A stretch of DNA of 64,000 nt from VKMB-3413 sp041027365 (GCF_041027365.1 NZ_JBFTEH010000011.1:113575-177574), one strand, 5' to 3'. Shown: positions 37,204-46,819, counted from the stretch's first letter. Made by a program: numbers and translations. The notes: a model not told the origin generated them from the sequence alone.

Positions 37204-38860
37204 TCAAAGGGGGGACAGGGTAAACCGGATCAGGCAGACGACACCGGAATCCGGGTAGGATAGTTCTACCTCTGCGCTGACTTCGGCGCTGAGGCCGGTC
37301 ATCAGCAGTCGTGACCCGAACCCTTTGCGGGTGGGTGGAATGACCGGCGGGCCCGAGGATTCCCGCCACACGAGAACGACTTGAGCCGTTCTCGGATCAG
37401 ACAGCTCCCAAGTGACCGATACTCGCCCGTCTGGCACAGATAATGCGCCGTATTTTACGGCGTTCGTTGCCAGTTCGTGCAGCGCCAGCGAAAGCGAGAG
37501 CACCGTCTGAGGCGGCAGACGGATTGAGGGGCCGCCGACTGTAATCTGCTGGACGTCATCATTCTGGAACGGCTGCAAAGCACGAGCAACGACTTCTGAT
37601 AGTTCGCCGCCACGCCAGTGCTCCTGCGTCAGGACTTCATGAGCCTTGGCCAGGGCGCTGATGCGCGAAATCAGCACGGCCTGAACCTCGGCAGGATCAT
37701 CATGGAAGCGCAGCGTTTGCTGCGCCACGGCTTGCACGATAGCCAGGGTGTTCTTGACCCGATGATTCAGCTCGCCGACCAGTAGGCGCTGCTGCTCCTC
37801 CCATTGCCTGCGATCGGTCGCATCCATGATGATGCCGCGCGACTGCAGGGCACGACCATGTTCATCCCGTAGATAATCCCCCCGGGCGTTGATCCAGCGG
37901 ACCGCGCCGTCCGGCATGAGCAGCCGGAACTCCATCTCGAACTTGTGCAGGTTGGGGTCCAGCACGGTGCTGAACTGTTGGGCGATGCGATCCAGATCCT
38001 CCGGATGGTGTCGCGCCGCCATGTCCTCAAGCGTCAGCCGATGCTGCGGCGGGTAGCCGAAGATCTCGTTCAGCCGCGGTGACCCCTTTAGTTCGCGGGT
38101 GACGTTGTTGAAGGTGTAAAGAGCGAGCGATCCGGCAGCCAGCGCCGCCTGGAGGTCCTTTTCGCGCTGGCGCAGGTCCTCTTCCGCCTGTCGCCAATCG
38201 GTGACGTCGATCACGATGCCTACGAGCTTGACGGGGGTTCCCTCGAAGAACAGCACTTCGGCGCGCAGAAGGTGCCAGCGAATAGATCCGTCAGGCCATT
38301 GGTAGCGGTATTCAGATTGGATAAAGCGCTCGCCTCGCGCCAAGCGGGCCTGCGCTTCCTGGCGGACCCTCTCCAGGTCACCGTCGTAGTAGTTGGCTCG
38401 AATTTCTTCGATGGAAAGGTTGTGATCCAGGCTGACTCCCAGCAGTCGGTTCAGCTCGGCCGAGCCCGTCACGGTCTCCGTTGCAACGTCGTAATCCCAG
38501 ACCGCCATCCGGCCGGCTTCCATTGCCATTTTGAGACGAGTCTGGCTCTCCTGCCGAGCCTGCTCGGCGAACTTACGATCGGAAATATCAAAAAGAACAC
38601 CGAGGTAACGCTGCTGCGCCCCCGACTGCTGGATTTCCGCCCGCAGCCACAGCCAACGGACCTGGCGGGTGTCCGGCCGGATGTACCGGAATTCGACTTC
38701 GATGAAGCGAGCTTCGTCTGGGGGCAGATCAACCGACAGAGCCTGCAGCCGCTCCCGTTCGCCGGGGTAGAAATTCTGGCGGATCTGCTCGGCCGAGGGG
38801 GCTGCGTCCTCCGGATAGCCTAGGATTGTGAATCGGCTCCGGGGTCCGACGCCGATCGGC
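37204..38860 (-). pseudogene. PAS-sensor histidine kinase (HWE/HisKA_2 type), 5' end lost
   Basis: Two to three PAS domains are visible. The most upstream one begins around 38840 (TILGYPED) and runs in frame through 38529 into the second (MAVWDYDVATE) and third (LYTFNNV) PAS/PAC units. A HisKA_2/HWE-like phosphoacceptor follows (LLVGELNHRVKNTLAIVQAVAQQ), then an ATPase domain (LHELATNAVKYGALS, GFGSRLLM). Going upstream in frame a TGA appears at about 38920 and no start codon lies between it and the first PAS, so the gene lost its N-terminus. A shorter start at the ATG 38529 would give 441 residues with two intact PAS domains and could still be made. No response regulator is adjacent. Confidence 0.68.
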
Positions 38861-39372
38861 GCGGGGTCACACCGGTAAGTATCTGGAAAAGCAGCGGCGC
38901 GGATTCCAAACCGGGGTCATAACGTTGCGCCTAACCACAGATTGCTCAGGAGGCCGTTGCCGGAGTGGTCGCAAGGCGGAGCGTGACAAGCCGCAACTGA
39001 CTCGCAACGCCCACTCCTGCTGGTCAGACCGTCCGACGGCAGTCCCAGCCGTTGAGCTGTCGCCGATCCGCAATCCTATGAGCGGCAGGGAAAAGCACTC
39101 CAGCGCTGTTCAGCGGCGGTATTTGTCAAACTGAGATCAGACAGCAGGACGCTGCCTCTCCACACCCCGTGAAGAAATTTGTTCAGCGGAGACGCGAAAG
39201 GCAGCTCTTGGAAAATCCAGTTTCTGGTCTGAACGGCGAGGTTGGGCGCGAGGCGGAAGTCAGTTTAAGAACTAATTTTCACGCAATTCCGTCGTATTCG
39301 AAGCCGACTGCCGCGCAACCCAGCGGAACTTTAGAGTGTGCTAAAGCCGCCTCTTAGTGAAGATGATTATGT
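38861..39372. other. Non-coding stretch, likely scar at the edge of the mobile segment
   Basis: 512 bases with several stops in all frames and no supportable gene. It joins a truncated kinase gene to the conserved catabolic cluster. No second tRNA-Pro fragment was found here. Confidence 0.45.
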
Positions 39373-39978
39373 TCAAGTATCCACATCATTCAGAAGCAAG
39401 GCAAGCCGGTCCTGTGCGGTGTTCTGCCTGATCGCGTAGCCGTTATTGCCCGAGGAATCGATTTCGACTGTCAGCGGGCCGAGCCCCTCGACCCGCAGCT
39501 TCACAAGGCGGTAGTGGGAGACGAGATCTGTCCAGCCGACAGCGATCACCTGCCGGATCGCATCGGAATGGAGCGCCGCGCCGCCGCCGAGGATGGACAG
39601 GTAGACGCAGCCGACCTCGGCCATCGCGGCCGCCGATGCGTCGTCCAGCCCGCCCTTGCCGCAGACGATCCTCAGGCCGAAATGCCGGATGATCGCCGGC
39701 ATCACCGGGTTGAAGCGGGTGCTGGTCGTCGGGTTCATGTAGAGGATCTCGAACCCCTCCGGCCGATCGACGCTGTAGCTGCCGAGATGGAAAAGCGCCG
39801 CCCCGTCCAGCGGGAACGGCAGCTCGCGTGCGCCGTCCATCGCCTCGAGGATGCGCCTGTGCGTCGGCAGGCCGGCGGTCATGACGATGTCGCCGTCGAC
39901 GAAGACGAGGTCGCCGAGGGCGAGCGAACGCACCCTCGCCTCGTCGACCGGCAGCGTGAGGTGATGTGTCGTCGCCAT
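39373..39978 (-). CDS. Fumarase/L-tartrate dehydratase-type hydro-lyase, beta subunit
   Basis: 201 residues matching the C-terminal (swivel) part of class I fumarases and TtdB: GDLVFVDGDIVMTAG, then TTSTRFNPVMP and VCGKGGLDD. Together with the alpha subunit encoded just upstream it would form a [4Fe-4S] hydro-lyase that adds or removes water on a dicarboxylate (fumarate, tartrate, mesaconate or similar). The exact substrate cannot be told from the sequence. It is the last gene of the leftward operon. The start is the ATG at 39978, ten bases after alpha ends. Confidence 0.88.
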   Translation of the reverse strand: MATTHHLTLPVDEARVRSLALGDLVFVDGDIVMTAGLPTHRRILEAMDGARELPFPLDGAALFHLGSYSVDRPEGFEILYMNPTTSTRFNPVMPAIIRHFGLRIVCGKGGLDDASAAAMAEVGCVYLSILGGGAALHSDAIRQVIAVGWTDLVSHYRLVKLRVEGLGPLTVEIDSSGNNGYAIRQNTAQDRLALLLNDVDT

Positions 39979-39988
39979 GGCCGTCTCC

Positions 39989-40858
39989 CTACTCCACCCG
40001 CTCAACGTGACCGTCATTGTAGAGCCGCGCGCGCGTGCGCCGGCTGATCCAGCAGTTGAAGCAGACGGCAACCGGCGTGAAGCCGTGGCCGGACGAGTAT
40101 TCGACGTGGACCGCAAGCGCGGTGGTGTCGCCGCCCGTGCCCATCGGGCCGTAGCCGAGCTGGTTGATCGCCGCCGTCAGGCGCTCTTCCATGGCGGCCA
40201 GCTTGGGCTCCGGATTGAGCGAGCCAAGCGGCCGCAGCGTCGCCGTCTTGGCGAGCTTGGCGCAGTGGTCGAACGTGCCGCCAATGCCGACGCCGATTGT
40301 CACCGGCGGGCACTGCTGCGCCGCCGAGCGCACGACCACCTCTAGGATGTATTTCTCGATCTCCTGGATCGTCGGGAAGCTCATGATCTGCAGCTCCGCC
40401 CAGCGCCCGGAGCCGAGCGCCTTCGGCGAACAGGTGACGTCGATGTAGTCGGCCCCGTCGAGCATGTCCCAGCTGACGATCGGCATGTCCTTGCCGGCGT
40501 GGCCGCGCTCGTTTGTCAGAGGGTCCGTCACGTGCTTCAGAAGCGGCGGCTCGATCGTCTCGACGAGCCGCGCGAAGCCGTCGCGGATCGCGCGCTTGAC
40601 GTCGCCGGAGAACTCCGCGCGGGTCCCGACCTTGATGAAGTAGACGGGAACGCCGGAATCGGAACAGACGAAGCGGTCGCTCTCCTCGGCGCGCCTGGCG
40701 CTCTGGCGCATCATCGCCAACACCTTGCGCGCGGTCTCGTTGCGCTCCGAGGCGATGGCCGTTTCGAGGGCGCGCTTGGCGTCCTCCGGAATCTTCTTCA
40801 GGGACCACTCGTAGAGGTTCGCCGTCAGATCCCGGATAGCCTCGTAGCTGATCGCCAT
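39989..40858 (-). CDS. Fumarase/L-tartrate dehydratase-type hydro-lyase, alpha subunit
   Basis: 289 residues, the [4Fe-4S]-binding part. Candidate cluster cysteines are in VCSDSGVPV (~65), DVTCSPKALGSG and IGGTFDHCAKLAK. It belongs to the two-subunit class I hydro-lyases (TtdA, two-part FumA) and precedes beta by ten bases. It sits in an operon with a D-2-hydroxyacid dehydrogenase and a LeuCD-like dehydratase, so the substrate is more likely a hydroxy-dicarboxylate than plain fumarate. Confidence 0.89.
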   Translation of the reverse strand: MAISYEAIRDLTANLYEWSLKKIPEDAKRALETAIASERNETARKVLAMMRQSARRAEESDRFVCSDSGVPVYFIKVGTRAEFSGDVKRAIRDGFARLVETIEPPLLKHVTDPLTNERGHAGKDMPIVSWDMLDGADYIDVTCSPKALGSGRWAELQIMSFPTIQEIEKYILEVVVRSAAQQCPPVTIGVGIGGTFDHCAKLAKTATLRPLGSLNPEPKLAAMEERLTAAINQLGYGPMGTGGDTTALAVHVEYSSGHGFTPVAVCFNCWISRRTRARLYNDGHVERVE

Positions 40859-40897
40859 GTCGCCTCCCTGTGCCTCGCCCCGTCTGCCGCGGGGCCA

Positions 40898-41815
40898 TCA
40901 TTGCGCCGCGCCGGCGCCCTTGCGGCCCGCCCGGAAATCGCGCACAGCGCCGGCCAGCGCCTCGCCGATGGCGGCTCTCGTCTCCAGGGTCACCGCGGCG
41001 TAGTGAGGCGACAGGACGACGTTCTCGAGGCCCGTAAACCGCGCGTCCAGCGCCGGCTCCCGGTCGAAGACGTCGAGGCCCGCGCCGCGGATCGACTTGC
41101 TCTCCAGCGCGGCGATCAGCGCCGCCTCGTCGACGACGCTGCCGCGCGACACGTTCACCACGATCCCGTCAGGCCCGAGGCGCGAGAGAACGGCCCGATC
41201 GACGAGATGCCGCGTCTCGGCGCCACCCGGACAGCTGAGGATCAGCGCATCGACGCGCTCCGCGAGTTCCAAGACATCGCCGACATATTCGAAGGGCACG
41301 CCGTCCTTCCGGCGCGGCCCGGTGTAGAGCACGGTCATGCCGAGGCCGGACGCCCGCGCGGCGATCGTCTGGCCGATCTTGCCGAGCCCGACGATGCCGA
41401 TGGTCATGGCGCTGACCCGGCGGGCCGGCGACAGCCGTTCGGCGCCCCAGCGCCCGGCGCGCACGAAGCGGTCGCCCTCGGCGATCCGCCGGCCGACGGC
41501 ATAAAGCAGCCCGATGGCGAAATCGGCCGTGTCGGACACCACCTCGTCGGGCGTGTTGCGCACCACGATGCCGCGCCGCCCGGCCTCGGCGACATCGATG
41601 GCGTCAAGCCCGGTGCCGTTGCACAGGAGGAGCTTCAGGTCCGGCACGAGGTTGAACAGCGCCGCGTTTGCCCCGGCCATGCTGGTGGTCACGGCAATCT
41701 CGAAGCCCGGCGCCGACGCGCCCTTCTCATAAGACACAAGCTCGTTTTCCGCCGCCAGCCGATCGCGCACCTCGGGCGGGATCGGGGCGAGAAGGAGGAT
41801 CCGGCCGGAACTCAT
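40898..41815 (-). CDS. D-isomer-specific 2-hydroxyacid dehydrogenase
   Basis: 305 residues. The NAD-binding motif GIVGLGKIGQ (~140) and the catalytic set are visible: an Arg in the VNVSRGSVVDE segment, a Glu in FDREP and a His in LSPHYAAVT. It converts a 2-oxo acid and a D-2-hydroxyacid with NAD(P)H. It starts with ATGA overlap on the LeuD-like gene, so both are co-translated. In this operon it may oxidise the hydroxy acid made by one of the hydro-lyases. Confidence 0.9.
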   Translation of the reverse strand: MSSGRILLLAPIPPEVRDRLAAENELVSYEKGASAPGFEIAVTTSMAGANAALFNLVPDLKLLLCNGTGLDAIDVAEAGRRGIVVRNTPDEVVSDTADFAIGLLYAVGRRIAEGDRFVRAGRWGAERLSPARRVSAMTIGIVGLGKIGQTIAARASGLGMTVLYTGPRRKDGVPFEYVGDVLELAERVDALILSCPGGAETRHLVDRAVLSRLGPDGIVVNVSRGSVVDEAALIAALESKSIRGAGLDVFDREPALDARFTGLENVVLSPHYAAVTLETRAAIGEALAGAVRDFRAGRKGAGAAQ

Positions 41816-42360
41816 GACATCTCCTGCGCTGCCAGGATGCCTCCGGGACGCCGGGCGGCCGCAACGCGCTCGCGCAGCGCCGAGGCGAGGCCACCGAGCC
41901 GCCAGACCTCCAGCATGCTCTCGCAATAGGCCCTGAAGGCGAGGCTTTCGCCGGTCGACGGATTGCGGACCGTGCCGGCGGCAAGGTCGAGCTCCAGTTC
42001 GTCGCCGGTCTCCACCAGACGGCCGACGCCGGGGCACGGAACGACGGGAAGGCCGATGTTGAGGATCTTGCGTACGAAGGCCGAGTCGGTGGACTCGCAC
42101 ACGCAGGCCCTGATCCCCGATTCGCGCATGGCGACGCCCGCATGCGGATGGCTGTGGTGGCCGAAATTCTTCCCCGCGACGACGATGTCCCCGGCCCTCA
42201 CCTTGGTCGGGAAACCCGGATCGAGGAGGACGAACAGCATCGCCTTCAGCGCCGGCACGTCGTAAGAGCCGAGATCGGTCACCTTCGAGAACTGGATGAT
42301 GCCGTCATCCGCGCCGACATTGTCGCCGAACTTCCAGACACGTCCTCGGATCGCACTCAT
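41812..42360 (-). CDS. LeuD-like small subunit of a 3-isopropylmalate-dehydratase-type enzyme
   Basis: 182 residues of the aconitase swivel domain: GRVWKFGDNVGADDGI and the substrate-contact loop VVAGKNFGHHSHPH (equivalent to GxNFGxGSSREHA in LeuD, but with His-rich changes). That altered loop argues against leucine synthesis and for a different hydroxy-acid substrate, as in homoaconitase or dimethylmalate-dehydratase-like enzymes. It overlaps the LeuC-like gene by four bases and the dehydrogenase by four. Confidence 0.85.
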   Translation of the reverse strand: MSAIRGRVWKFGDNVGADDGIIQFSKVTDLGSYDVPALKAMLFVLLDPGFPTKVRAGDIVVAGKNFGHHSHPHAGVAMRESGIRACVCESTDSAFVRKILNIGLPVVPCPGVGRLVETGDELELDLAAGTVRNPSTGESLAFRAYCESMLEVWRLGGLASALRERVAAARRPGGILAAQEMS

Positions 42361-43637
42361 GCCGCCCGCTCCCCCTTCGCAAGGAGATCGCGCGGATCGG
42401 CGATCGCACCGGCGACCGCGGAGGCGGCGACCACCGCCGGCCCAGCGAGGTAGACGCTCGCCGACCGGCTGCCGTTGCGGCCGTTGTAGTTCATCTGCTG
42501 CGTCGTGATGGAAACCTCGCCGTCGTTGAGGAAGCCCTCGTAGCCCCAGCAGGTGGTGCAGCCCGGCGCGAGCACCGTGGCGCCCGCTTCGGCGAAGATG
42601 GAGAGAAGGCCTTCCCGGCCGGCCTCGGCATAGATCTCCCGGCTCGCCGGGGTGATGTACATGGTCACGTGCGGCGCGATTCGCCGGCCGTTGAGAACGG
42701 CGGCCGCGGCGCGCAGATCGTCCATCCGGGCGCTGGCGCAGGAAGCGATGGCCGCCTGATCGATGCGGCGGCCGGAGACGGCACCGACGCTGACGGCGCC
42801 GAAGAGTTCGGGCGGCTCCGTGACCATCGGCTCGACCTCGGACAGGTCGTAGACCGCCTCGTGGTGGAAGACGGCGTCGGGATCGTCCGCGAATACCTCG
42901 AAGAAACGGCCGCCGGCGCGCACTTCGGCATAACGCAGCGCGAGCGCGTCCACCGGCATCAGCGCGGTGTCGGCGCCGGCGTGATAGGTGCAGGCGAGCA
43001 AGGCCTGCCGCTCGTCGAGCGACAGCGACGCGACGCCCGGCCCGTCATACTGCACGCAGGCCTGGCTCAGATGGTCGGTCCGGGCGAAGTCGCGGATGAT
43101 GAGCTGGGCAAGGTCGCGGATATCGGCTCCCGGCCGAAGCTGCCCGGTCAGCGTAATCCTCACCGGACGCGGCACCACCATCCAGTTCTCGTTCAGAACG
43201 CTCGTGACGACGACCTCGGTCGACATGGCAAGGTTCAGCGCGCCGACGACGCCGATGCTCGCGATGTTCGGCTCGTCGGTGAAGACCAGGAGGCCGGGGC
43301 GCGCATAGCCCTCTTCGATCAGCACCTGATGCCGCAGCCCGGAGCCCGGGCCGTAGAAGTTCGCACCGGTCGCCTCGGCAAAGCGCCGCATCTCGCCGTG
43401 ATTGCGGTGGTAGACGGTGCCCATGCCGGCCGAGGTCGTGTGGTCGACGACCATGACGAGCTTGTCCGGGCGGGCGAGCCGGTCGACGCCGGCGTCCTGC
43501 ATGATCTTCTTGCGGGCCGGCCAGGAAATGTCCTGGCAGCAGGTGTAGTCGGGGGTGACGTTGACATATTCGCCGGGTTCCACCCGCTGCAGTCCGGCAG
43601 CACGCGCGACGATCTTCTGGACGATGGTCTGTCCCAT
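42357..43637 (-). CDS. LeuC-like large subunit of an aconitase-type dehydratase
   Basis: 426 residues. [4Fe-4S] ligands are in ASCASARMDDL (~305) and the APGCTTCWG pair (~365). The aconitase-superfamily core also includes VVDHTTSAGMG and GANFYGPGSGLRHQ. I place the start at the ATG 43637 (MGQTIVQKIVARAAG). It pairs with the LeuD-like gene. Aconitase-superfamily hydratases isomerise or dehydrate hydroxy acids. It is the first gene of a five-gene leftward operon. A copy of the shared AT-rich motif lies ~110 bases upstream. Confidence 0.88.
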   Translation of the reverse strand: MGQTIVQKIVARAAGLQRVEPGEYVNVTPDYTCCQDISWPARKKIMQDAGVDRLARPDKLVMVVDHTTSAGMGTVYHRNHGEMRRFAEATGANFYGPGSGLRHQVLIEEGYARPGLLVFTDEPNIASIGVVGALNLAMSTEVVVTSVLNENWMVVPRPVRITLTGQLRPGADIRDLAQLIIRDFARTDHLSQACVQYDGPGVASLSLDERQALLACTYHAGADTALMPVDALALRYAEVRAGGRFFEVFADDPDAVFHHEAVYDLSEVEPMVTEPPELFGAVSVGAVSGRRIDQAAIASCASARMDDLRAAAAVLNGRRIAPHVTMYITPASREIYAEAGREGLLSIFAEAGATVLAPGCTTCWGYEGFLNDGEVSITTQQMNYNGRNGSRSASVYLAGPAVVAASAVAGAIADPRDLLAKGERAA

Positions 43638-43745
43638 GGCGGGCCCTGCATTGCGGTTGCGGGATGCACGGCGGCGAAGTGTCCGTCGCGGCCTGCGGCG
43701 ACTGCGGGAGAACATCCGCCTATCGCTGCCGCCGGGAGTTTGCGA

Positions 43746-43756
43746 CCAAAAAGCTA
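43746..43756 (-). promoter_or_regulatory. Shared catabolic-cluster motif, site 1 (leuC-like operon)
   Basis: On the minus strand it reads ATATTAGCTTTTTGG, core TAGCTTTTTGG. A symmetric GTCAA-TTCA-TTGAC repeat lies right next to it (43761-43774). Confidence 0.6.
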
Positions 43757-43760
43757 ATAT

Positions 43761-43774
43761 GTCAATTCATTGAC
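43761..43774. promoter_or_regulatory. Inverted repeat upstream of the leuC-like operon
   Basis: GTCAA-TTCA-TTGAC, a perfect 5-bp inverted repeat with a 4-base centre. It could be part of a regulator site. Confidence 0.5.
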
Positions 43775-43813
43775 TTTTATAACTGGACGATCGCGTCCCC
43801 GGCCACTGCCCGG

Positions 43814-45871
43814 TCATCCGGCGATGTCGGTCAGCAAGGCCTCGACCTTGCCCCGCCTGAAGCCGGCACCGGCGGCAGCCTTGACTTGCGGCAACGCGGC
43901 GAGCACCGCGCTCCGGCCTTCATGCGCCGCCCACCAGAGCGGGCCGCCGAACCAACGGGGAAAGCCGTAGCCGTTGACGAAGGCGACGTCGATGTCGCCG
44001 GGGCGCTGGGCGATGCCCTCGTCGAGGGCCAGCGCCGCCTCGTTGACAAGCGCGGCCAGCGGGCGGTCGCGGCACTCGGCGTCCGGAACCGGTCGCCGCG
44101 TCCGGCCGGCAGCCGCTGCCTCGTCGAGGATGAGGCGTTCGACGTCCGGATCGGGGCGGCGCTCGCCGCCATCGTAGCGGTACCAGCCGGCACCGGTCTT
44201 GCGCCCCAGCCGCCCGGCCTCGCAAAGCATGTCCGGCAGTCGGACATAGCGCTCGGCAGGATCGCGGGTCGCGGCAAGCCGCTTGCGCCGCGCCCAGGCG
44301 ATGTCGAGACCGGAGAGGTCCGAAACGGCGAACGGGCCCATCGCCATGCCGAAGGCTTCGAGCGCCGCATCCACCTGCCAGGGCAGCGCTCCGTCCTCCA
44401 CCAGCATCTCCGCCTGGCCGCGATAGGCGGCATAAAGGCGGTTGCCGACGAAGCCCTCCCCGACCCCGGCGACGATCGCCGTCTTCTTCAGCTTGCGGCC
44501 GAGGGCGAGCCCGGTGGCGAGTGTCTCGTCGGAGGTCGCCGCGCCCCGCACCACCTCGAGCAGCTTCATCACATGCGCCGGGCTGAAGAAGTGCAGGCCG
44601 ACGACCCGATCGGGCCGGCCGCTCGCGCCCGCCAGGCTGTCGAGATCGAGATAGGAGGTATTGGAGGCGAGGATGGTCTGCGGCGGCACGATCCGGTCGA
44701 GATCGCAGAGGAGCTTCGCCTTCACGCCCATGTCCTCGAACACGGCCTCGATCACCAGATCGGCCGTGGACGCGGCATCGAGATCCGAAGAGGCCGAGAG
44801 CCGCCCCATCATGCCGGCAACGGCCGCCTCGCCGATCCGGCCCTTCGCCGCATCGTCGGAGACGAGCCCTGCGATACGCTCGCGACCCCTTGCCAGCGCT
44901 TCCGGGTTCAACTCGACCAGGGCGACGTCGCAGCCCGCCCGCAGCAGCGCATAGGCGATCCCCACCCCCATGGTGCCGGCACCGATCACCGCGATGCGGC
45001 GGATGTCCCGCGGCTTCGCCGCGAGCCCGCTCACGCGGCCGGCCTCCCGCTCGGCGAAGAAGATATGGCGAAGCGCCACGGCCTCGGCACTCAGGCGGAT
45101 ATCCTGAAAGACCCGGCGCTCCTCGATCAGGGCGCCCGCGACCGACGTCGTCGCCGACAGTTCCACGAGCCGGGCCGCCTCGAGCGCGGCCGGACGATGC
45201 TTGCCGGTCTTCAGCGCCTCGCGCTTTGCCGCCGCGACGGCGTCCGGGTCGGACGGCGGCACCGCCCGATCGCGCACCCTGCGCTTGCCGCCGAGCCGCC
45301 GGGCGAGTCTGCCCGCGGCCCCGCGCAGGTCGTCGCCCGCAATTTCGTCGATCAGGCCGAGCTTCAGCGCCTCTTCGGCCGGCAGCCGCCGCGCGGAGCA
45401 GATGAGCTTCAGCGATTCCGGCAAGCCCGCGAGGCGCGGCAGGCGCTGCGTGCCGCCGGCCCCCGGCACGATGCCGAGCGAGACTTCCGGCAGGCCCACC
45501 ATCGTGCCCGGCGCGGCCACCCTGCCGTCGCATCCGAGCGACAGCTCGAACCCGCCGCCGAGTGCCGCACCGTCGAGTGCCGCGACGACGGGAACCGGAA
45601 GCTCCTCGATCGCCGCGATCACGCTCGGCAGCTGCGGCTCACCCAGCGGCGCACCGAACTCCTTCAGGTCGGATCCGGCGACGAACGTCCCGCCCGCGCC
45701 GGCCAGCACCACACCCTCGATACCGCTCATCTCGCGGACTGCCGCGAAGGCGTCGAGCAGGCCGCGGCGCACGGCGTGGCTGCCCGCATTGACCGGCGGA
45801 TTGTCGATGACGACGATCGCGACCTCGCCGTCCCGTCTGACTGTAACCGTACCGGCGCCGAACTGATCCAC
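43814..45871 (-). CDS. FadB-like fusion: enoyl-CoA hydratase + 3-hydroxyacyl-CoA dehydrogenase
   Basis: 685 residues. An N-terminal crotonase domain (~1-190, with GSDLKEFGAPLG and the oxyanion-hole part DGAALGGGFELSLGCD) is followed by a 3HCDH NAD domain (IGAGTMGVGIAYALLRAGCDV from ~300). The C-terminal domain has GFVGNRLY and TGAGWYRYDGG. It performs hydration and oxidation steps of beta-oxidation on a CoA thioester. The GTG start at 45871 gives VDQFGAGTV. It is alone in its transcription unit, with the cluster motif 26-35 bases upstream. The length and domain order fit a peroxisomal-type FadB (no isomerase half). Confidence 0.9.
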   Translation of the reverse strand: MDQFGAGTVTVRRDGEVAIVVIDNPPVNAGSHAVRRGLLDAFAAVREMSGIEGVVLAGAGGTFVAGSDLKEFGAPLGEPQLPSVIAAIEELPVPVVAALDGAALGGGFELSLGCDGRVAAPGTMVGLPEVSLGIVPGAGGTQRLPRLAGLPESLKLICSARRLPAEEALKLGLIDEIAGDDLRGAAGRLARRLGGKRRVRDRAVPPSDPDAVAAAKREALKTGKHRPAALEAARLVELSATTSVAGALIEERRVFQDIRLSAEAVALRHIFFAEREAGRVSGLAAKPRDIRRIAVIGAGTMGVGIAYALLRAGCDVALVELNPEALARGRERIAGLVSDDAAKGRIGEAAVAGMMGRLSASSDLDAASTADLVIEAVFEDMGVKAKLLCDLDRIVPPQTILASNTSYLDLDSLAGASGRPDRVVGLHFFSPAHVMKLLEVVRGAATSDETLATGLALGRKLKKTAIVAGVGEGFVGNRLYAAYRGQAEMLVEDGALPWQVDAALEAFGMAMGPFAVSDLSGLDIAWARRKRLAATRDPAERYVRLPDMLCEAGRLGRKTGAGWYRYDGGERRPDPDVERLILDEAAAAGRTRRPVPDAECRDRPLAALVNEAALALDEGIAQRPGDIDVAFVNGYGFPRWFGGPLWWAAHEGRSAVLAALPQVKAAAGAGFRRGKVEALLTDIAG

Positions 45872-45896
45872 GCGATCCTCCGCATATGCTTTAAGC

Positions 45897-45906
45897 TAGC
45901 TTTACG
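45897..45906 (+). promoter_or_regulatory. Shared catabolic-cluster motif, site 2 (fadB-like / gntR gap)
   Basis: TAGCTTTACG, preceded by AAGC to form the palindrome AAGCTAGCTT (45893-45902), in the gap before the fadB-like start. Confidence 0.58.
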
Positions 45907-45950
45907 GCATAAGCAGGAGAAGCGCCAGCCTCGTCAAGAGGGCGCAGCGG

Positions 45951-46700
45951 TCAGCGGAGCTTGACGGCGATCTTCACGAGATCCCCGCGATAAAGGCCGT
46001 TCGCCACCAGGATCAGCGTCCCCGCCTCGTCGACGGCAAGGCGCTTCACCTTGGCGATGGGCTCGCCCAGCGGAATGTTGAGGCGCGTGGCGGTTTCGAG
46101 ATCGGCCATGCCGATCGTCATCACCTGCCGGGCGTCGACGATCTTCACGTCCGGGATGTCGGCGACGAGGCGCATCGCCGTCTTGGTCGTATAGGCTTCT
46201 TCCGGCACCTGCCCCGCCAGGCGTTCGTCGAGATAGACGTCGGTCAGGAGGAAGGCGGAGCCGTCGCGCGAATGCCGGCGACGCAGATGCCGGTAGGCCG
46301 GCGCCGCTTCGCCGACCTGATCCTCCACGAAGGGCAGCTCGATGTCGCGCTTGTCCGACAGGATCTCGATCTCGGCATTCTCCCGCGCGATAAGGAGGCC
46401 GGACCAGTCGGTATGGACCTCACACCACAGGTCGCGCTTGGGGCGGCTGGTGACGAACGTTCCCTTGGCCCGGTAGCGCTCGATCAGACCCTCGCCTTCG
46501 AGGATGTCGAGGGACTGGCGGATGGTCATGTTGGAAACGCCGCACTGCGCCGCCAGCTCCTCGACGGTCGGCATGCGCGTGCCGACCTCCCACTCGCCAT
46601 TGTCGATCCGGCGGCGAAACAGGCTGGCCAGCTGGATGTAGCGCGCGACCGGGCTCTTGCGGAGCGCCTGGGCGGTCGAGACTTCGGCGGTGTCGCTCAT
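45951..46700 (-). CDS. GntR/HutC-family transcriptional regulator
   Basis: 249 residues. The N-terminal winged helix (~15-85) has the recognition pattern MPTVEELAAQCGVSNMTIRQ and the wing GEGLIERYRAKGTFV. The C-terminal UTRA effector domain (~100-249) is the HutC-subfamily sensor for small acids or sugars. I start at the ATG 46700. It lies between the fadB-like gene and the divergent CoA-transferase gene, central in the cluster, so it is the best candidate for the protein that binds the repeated AT-rich motif. The ligand is unknown, presumably the cluster substrate or its CoA-ester. Confidence 0.9.
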   Translation of the reverse strand: MSDTAEVSTAQALRKSPVARYIQLASLFRRRIDNGEWEVGTRMPTVEELAAQCGVSNMTIRQSLDILEGEGLIERYRAKGTFVTSRPKRDLWCEVHTDWSGLLIARENAEIEILSDKRDIELPFVEDQVGEAAPAYRHLRRRHSRDGSAFLLTDVYLDERLAGQVPEEAYTTKTAMRLVADIPDVKIVDARQVMTIGMADLETATRLNIPLGEPIAKVKRLAVDEAGTLILVANGLYRGDLVKIAVKLR

Positions 46701-46819
46701 CGGGCTGCCCTGTGCGAGTGGACGAATTGCAGGCGCCAAGGCCTTACCGCAACAACTCGGGAAGGGCCAACGCAACGCAGACTATGGGCGTTTGACACGG
46801 GATTGCCAAGACCGATATG

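Noticed and set aside
38925..39357. Small open readings in the gap before the fumarase-type genes
   Set aside because: Short, no ribosome sites, composition like random sequence.
41812..43637. Leucine biosynthesis genes leuC and leuD
   Set aside because: The substrate loop of the small subunit is not LeuD-like and the neighbours are catabolic, so gene symbols were withheld.
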